In this document: positions 23,016 through 25,988 of the stretch, one piece after another
How the letters are laid out: every line of letters starts with the position of its first letter
Position numbering within the stretch: position 1 is the first letter of the stretch
Source of the DNA: HXMU1420-2 sp040830545
Lineage (GTDB): Bacteria; Pseudomonadota; Alphaproteobacteria; Rhodobacterales; Rhodobacteraceae
DNA length: 25,988 nucleotides
Direction: 5' to 3'
NCBI GenBank assembly: GCA_040830545.1
Contig: JBFOMB010000205.1
Location: 1-25,988, forward strand
Notes under the pieces: generated by a model
Told to the model about the DNA's origin: nothing
What the model saw: only the letters and a program-made list of their open reading frames with translations
Databases searched by the model: none
Position numbers and translations under genes: made by a program

Positions 23016-24386
23016 TCAGTAACTGTAGTCTTCGTAAATCCGGCTGACGTCACCGTTCCAATCGCTGTGGTAGCGATCCAGCAATTCGTCCGCCGGGGCC
23101 TTGCCGGTTTCAACGCTGTCCTCAAGTGCGTGGAGGAAGTGGCGTTCGTCGGCCACCATGCCGCCCAGTCCCGGGCGCGCGCGTGCTTTCAGACCGGCGC
23201 GGGACAGGTCCAGCGCCTCTTTGGCCAGTTGCAGCATGTCGATGCCGTTGACCTTGGCGTCCAGCCCGTGTTCACCCGCCGCTTGGCGCAGGGCCTCGCG
23301 GGTTTCCGCGTCCCAGCCTTTGACCAGGTCCCAAGCACCATCCAGTGCGCCCTGATCATACATCAGTCCGACCCAGAATGCGGGCAGCGCGCACAGCCGC
23401 CGCCAAGGGCCACCATCTGCCCCTCGCATTTCGATAAACTTCTTGATCCGCGCTTCGGGGAAAACCGTGGTCAGGTGGTCGGCCCAGTCGCTGAGCGTGG
23501 GTTTCTCACCCGGCAGCGCGGGCAACTCACCCTTGAGGAAATCGCGGAACGACATGCCCAGCGCGTCGATGTATTTCCCGTCGCGGTAGACAAAATACAT
23601 CGGCACATCCAGCGCGTATTCCGCCCATGCCTCGAACCCGAACCCGTCTTCGAAGACAAAGGGCAGCATCCCTGTGCGCGCCTCGTCCAGATTGCACCAG
23701 ACCTTGGCGCGCAGGCTTTTCCAGCCATTGGGCTGACCTTCGTAGAAAGGCGAGTTGCCGAACAGAGCATTGGCGACCGGCTGCAGGGCCAGCGCCACGC
23801 GCAGTTTCTGCACCATGTCGGCCTCGGATCCGAAATCCAGATTGACCTGCACGGTGCAGGTGCGCCGCATCATGATCCGGCCCATGGTGCCGACGGTTTC
23901 CATATAGGCATCCATCAGCTTGTACCGCCCCTTGGGCATCAGCGGCATCTGCTCATGTGTCCAGATCGGCGCGGCACCCAACCCGATGAAGCCGACGCCC
24001 ACCTTGTCCGCCACATCCTTGACCTCGCGCAGGTGATCGTTCACCTCGTCACAGGTTTCGTGGATGGTTTCCAGCGGTGCACCGCTCAGCTCCAGTTGAC
24101 CACCAGGCTCCAGGGAAATGTTGGCACCACCCTTGGTCAGACCAATCAGGTTGCCGCCTTCTTCCAGCGGGGCCCAGCCATGAACGTCGCGCAACCCTTG
24201 TAGCACGGCCTTGACCGACCGTTCCCCATCATAAGGGATCGGTTGCAGCGTGTCCCGGCAATACCCGAACTTCTCGTGTTCGGTGCCTATGCGCCATTCG
24301 TCCTTTGGCTTGCACCCGTCTTCCAGGTACCCTGCCAACTGTTCGTAGTGTTCAATCGGCCCGCCGCCGGATTGTGGGATGGACAT
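23016..24386 (-). CDS. gshA: glutamate-cysteine ligase (plant-type GCS2)
   Basis: First enzyme of glutathione synthesis: joins glutamate and cysteine with ATP. At 456 residues it has the plant/alphaproteobacterial type length. Motifs include IGTEHEKFGY (33-42), SLEPGGQLELSGAP, a MRRTCTVQVNLDF stretch and FIEMRGADGGPWRRLCALPAFWVGL. These are characteristic of the class found in Rhodobacterales, rhizobia and plants rather than the E. coli GshA class. It is convergent with the hydrolase gene across a 59-base gap that holds only a weak 5-bp hairpin. A TTGACA lies at 24444-24439 upstream, so it probably has its own promoter. Confidence 0.95.
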   Translation of the reverse strand: MSIPQSGGGPIEHYEQLAGYLEDGCKPKDEWRIGTEHEKFGYCRDTLQPIPYDGERSVKAVLQGLRDVHGWAPLEEGGNLIGLTKGGANISLEPGGQLELSGAPLETIHETCDEVNDHLREVKDVADKVGVGFIGLGAAPIWTHEQMPLMPKGRYKLMDAYMETVGTMGRIMMRRTCTVQVNLDFGSEADMVQKLRVALALQPVANALFGNSPFYEGQPNGWKSLRAKVWCNLDEARTGMLPFVFEDGFGFEAWAEYALDVPMYFVYRDGKYIDALGMSFRDFLKGELPALPGEKPTLSDWADHLTTVFPEARIKKFIEMRGADGGPWRRLCALPAFWVGLMYDQGALDGAWDLVKGWDAETREALRQAAGEHGLDAKVNGIDMLQLAKEALDLSRAGLKARARPGLGGMVADERHFLHALEDSVETGKAPADELLDRYHSDWNGDVSRIYEDYSY

Positions 24387-24415
24387 GCGCGCGCTCCGCT
24401 TTGCTTGCCCGTCAG

Positions 24416-24444
24416 TTGGTGCAGCGACCGCGCGGGGGTGTCAA
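24416..24444 (-). promoter_or_regulatory. candidate promoter for gshA
   Basis: Within the 122-base gap upstream of gshA, a perfect TTGACA (24444-24439, minus strand) lies about 30 bases before a plausible start site and 53 bases from the ATG. The -10 at about 17-bp spacing is poor (CACCAA), which is common in this group. Location and the -35 are the only support. Confidence 0.35.
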
Positions 24445-24508
24445 GCCGCGTTCATTGCCCCCCAACTGTGCGTCAGAGCATGGTGGGGCTGCACCCAGCG
24501 CACAGGTG

Positions 24509-25036
24509 TCATTGCAGCAGGGCCGAGGCCGGGCGACTGGGCGAACGTTCCCATATGACAACAGGCGGCCCGCCCTTGCGGCCCAGTTCTGTCAGCATGC
24601 GGTCCGTACGGAAGGCAGGCAGCGCGCCAAAGGCGTCAAACAGGCCATCCGTCCCTTCGGCATTCACCGGAATGTGAAGCGGCGCGTTGCCCGGTTGTTC
24701 CAGAACCCAGTGCGCGGGGCTGCCTGTGGGGTCGAGAATCAGACGCTCGACCTCGGACATGGCAACCGCGCCGCCGCTTAGCGGGCCAAAATAGGCAATC
24801 TGCCCTTCGTCTATCTGAACGATGCCGGGGCCGTGGCCTTCCTGCCGGAAGCGCAGGCGGCGCAGGCCGACAAAGGCCAGTGCCAGCCCGGCGGGGACCA
24901 GCCCCCAGCCAAGCCAGGCCAGCAATCCACCCGGCCCGGTGATCCAATAGAGGCCCAACAATACGACCGCCCCTGCGGCCAGCAATTCACGGATGCGCCA
25001 CAGCTGCGCACGTGCTTCGGGTCGGATGAAACTCAT
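24509..25036 (-). CDS. small membrane protein, two N-terminal helices, unknown function
   Basis: A 175-residue protein that I do not recognise. Two adjacent hydrophobic segments (about 18-33 and 36-57: AAGAVVLLGLYWITG and LGWGLVPAGLALAFVGL) form a hairpin, and the rest is soluble with a beta-strand pattern (GIVQIDEGQIAYFGPLSGGAVAMSEVERLIL), resembling small PH-like membrane-anchored domains; this likeness is weak. The ATG overlaps the GNAT stop (ATGA at 25036-25033), so the two genes are coupled. Orientation is the same as gshA, which follows after 122 bases. Confidence 0.7.
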   Translation of the reverse strand: MSFIRPEARAQLWRIRELLAAGAVVLLGLYWITGPGGLLAWLGWGLVPAGLALAFVGLRRLRFRQEGHGPGIVQIDEGQIAYFGPLSGGAVAMSEVERLILDPTGSPAHWVLEQPGNAPLHIPVNAEGTDGLFDAFGALPAFRTDRMLTELGRKGGPPVVIWERSPSRPASALLQ

Positions 25037-25896
25037 TGTGGGGCCTCGATCAGGACGGGCGGGTGATAGTCGATCAGCCGGTAAGTGCCAATGCGAGTGA
25101 ACCCGATGGCTTCGTACGCGCGGTTTGCCGAAGGGCCGGAGGAAAACAGGATTGCGGTGGTGACGCCTTGTGCTGCGACCTCTTGCAAGTGCAGCGCAAC
25201 CGCGCGCCTTGCATAACCTGCGCCGCGATGGTCTGGCGGGGTGTAGACGGACCCGATTTGCACGGCTGTGGGCAGCGCGGCGTTGAACCCGGTCATGGCA
25301 ACAGCTGTGCCGTTCAATTCCAGAATGCGTCCGCGATCCGCGTCGATCAGCCCCCGTATACGGCGCTCCGCATTACTGCGCCCCTCGGGCAGGTCGCCAT
25401 CGCCAAACACCTCGCGGTCAAAGGCCTGCCGCCAGTGGGTTGCCAGTGGCAGGTCGGTCAGGGTCATCGGGCGCAGGACCGTATCTCCGGGCGGCGCGAC
25501 AAGCGCGCTTTGATCCAGATGATAGTGGGGCTGCGGATCGTCAAACGATGGCGGTTGTCGATCCAGTCCCAGCGCCGCGATCATCGCAGCGGTGACGTCC
25601 GCTGCACCGTTTGCACCGATGATGCGCCGCCCTGCCAAGGCCGTGCGCAGGGGTATAGTCCAAGCCGGGTCAAAAGCCTCGGCATCGCCCAACAGCACGC
25701 CCGCCTCAGAACAACCAAACACACCCCCTATCTGTCCGTTGGCCTCGGCGATCCAATAGGCCGTCGCGTGCCCGTGCCCCGTGCCAGATAAGCCATGATC
25801 ACGCAGGTTCGACGCCATGAACATGGATGTGGCCATGCGGCGGGTGAAGTATGCCTCCCAAGCCCGGCTGTCGCTATCCTCAGCCCGGCGGGTCAT
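25033..25896 (-). CDS. GNAT-family N-acetyltransferase
   Basis: A 287-residue protein with a C-terminal GNAT domain. The acetyl-CoA loop reads DHRGAGYA (222-229) after the beta4 strand VQIGSVYTPP, and SANRAYEAIGFTRIGTYRL (257-275) is the usual alpha4-beta7 end. The N-terminal half (about 1-140) is a less conserved lobe with MFMASNLRDHGL, seen in two-lobed GNAT proteins. Substrate is unknown. I start it at the ATG at 25896, which overlaps the upstream stop as ATGA; a GTG at 25923 would add nine residues inside the previous gene and is less likely. Its own stop overlaps the downstream membrane-protein gene. Confidence 0.85.
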   Translation of the reverse strand: MTRRAEDSDSRAWEAYFTRRMATSMFMASNLRDHGLSGTGHGHATAYWIAEANGQIGGVFGCSEAGVLLGDAEAFDPAWTIPLRTALAGRRIIGANGAADVTAAMIAALGLDRQPPSFDDPQPHYHLDQSALVAPPGDTVLRPMTLTDLPLATHWRQAFDREVFGDGDLPEGRSNAERRIRGLIDADRGRILELNGTAVAMTGFNAALPTAVQIGSVYTPPDHRGAGYARRAVALHLQEVAAQGVTTAILFSSGPSANRAYEAIGFTRIGTYRLIDYHPPVLIEAPQ

Positions 25897-25988
25897 GTCC
25901 AGGCCCCCCAATGGGTTTGCCACAGCGTCAGGGCCGCCACCCCCCCCGCAACCGCCCGCAGAACCGCAGGCCCCAGCGTGAACCCCGG
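25893..25988 (-). CDS. C-terminal end of a hydrophobic protein, cut by window edge
   Basis: Only the last 31 residues are in the window, ending ALTLWQTHWGAWT. The stretch LGPAVLRAVAGGVAALTLW is hydrophobic and could be a final membrane helix. The reading frame is supported by its TGA at 25895-25893, which overlaps the GNAT ATG as ATGA, the same junction style as its neighbours. It contains a run of eight G (minus strand, 25947-25940), a likely spot for sequencing or slippage error. No family can be named. Confidence 0.6.
   Translation of the reverse strand, partial: PGFTLGPAVLRAVAGGVAALTLWQTHWGAWT

Noticed and set aside
1..25988. CRISPR arrays, insertion sequences, tRNA or rRNA genes
   Set aside because: No regularly spaced direct repeats, transposase-like frames or recognisable RNA genes were found by eye.

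Overview
The window is high-GC DNA with dense genes, many 1-11 bp overlaps between neighbouring genes, and protein families typical of marine Rhodobacterales (Roseobacter-type Alphaproteobacteria): an EPS-associated MarR regulator, a plant-type glutamate-cysteine ligase and short conserved hypotheticals. The taxonomic call is inference from protein style; no rRNA or tRNA gene is visible.

Region 1 (1-15349, all minus strand) is one long surface-glycan operon, transcribed right to left. It opens with the EPS-type MarR regulator. A WbpA-B-D-E set follows, which makes UDP-2,3-diacetamido-2,3-dideoxy-glucuronate from UDP-GlcNAc. Next come a Wzx-like flippase and a nonulosonic acid module: LegB dehydratase, LegC aminotransferase, LegG hydrolysing 2-epimerase, LegI synthase, a NeuD/PglD-type acetyltransferase, PtmE guanylyltransferase and a CMP-nonulosonate synthetase. 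PtmE points to the GDP-sugar route to legionaminic acid. The operon then carries an unfamiliar GT-B-like glycosyltransferase with an HP motif, and a HisH/HisF pair whose HisF has lost catalytic Asp11. That pair is best read as an ammonia source for an amidino (acetimidoyl) sugar modification, not as histidine biosynthesis. HisF runs off the left edge. The WbpG/PseA-type amidotransferase, any WbpI epimerase, the polymerase and the initiating transferase are not in the window. Several genes start on ATGA or GTGA overlaps, which implies translational coupling.

Region 2 (15350-15767) is the 418-base divergent intergenic region between the operon and a plus-strand monooxygenase. It is rich in inverted repeats. 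Read on the minus strand, it contains mutually exclusive stem-loops, one followed by a T7 tract. This is the most interesting non-coding part of the window: an operator cluster or a leader/attenuator for the operon.

Region 3 (15768-22956, plus strand) is a redox and xenobiotic-type set: a styrene/indole monooxygenase-like FAD protein, a TauE/SafE permease, a PIG3-like quinone oxidoreductase, an Old Yellow Enzyme homologue with an altered active site, a second quinone oxidoreductase, a small exported protein and a haloacetate dehalogenase-like hydrolase. Stem-loops follow the first two genes.

Region 4 (22957-25988, minus strand) holds glutamate-cysteine ligase, a small two-helix membrane protein, a GNAT acetyltransferase and the C-terminal end of a hydrophobic protein cut by the right edge. 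Except for gshA, these genes overlap by ATGA junctions.
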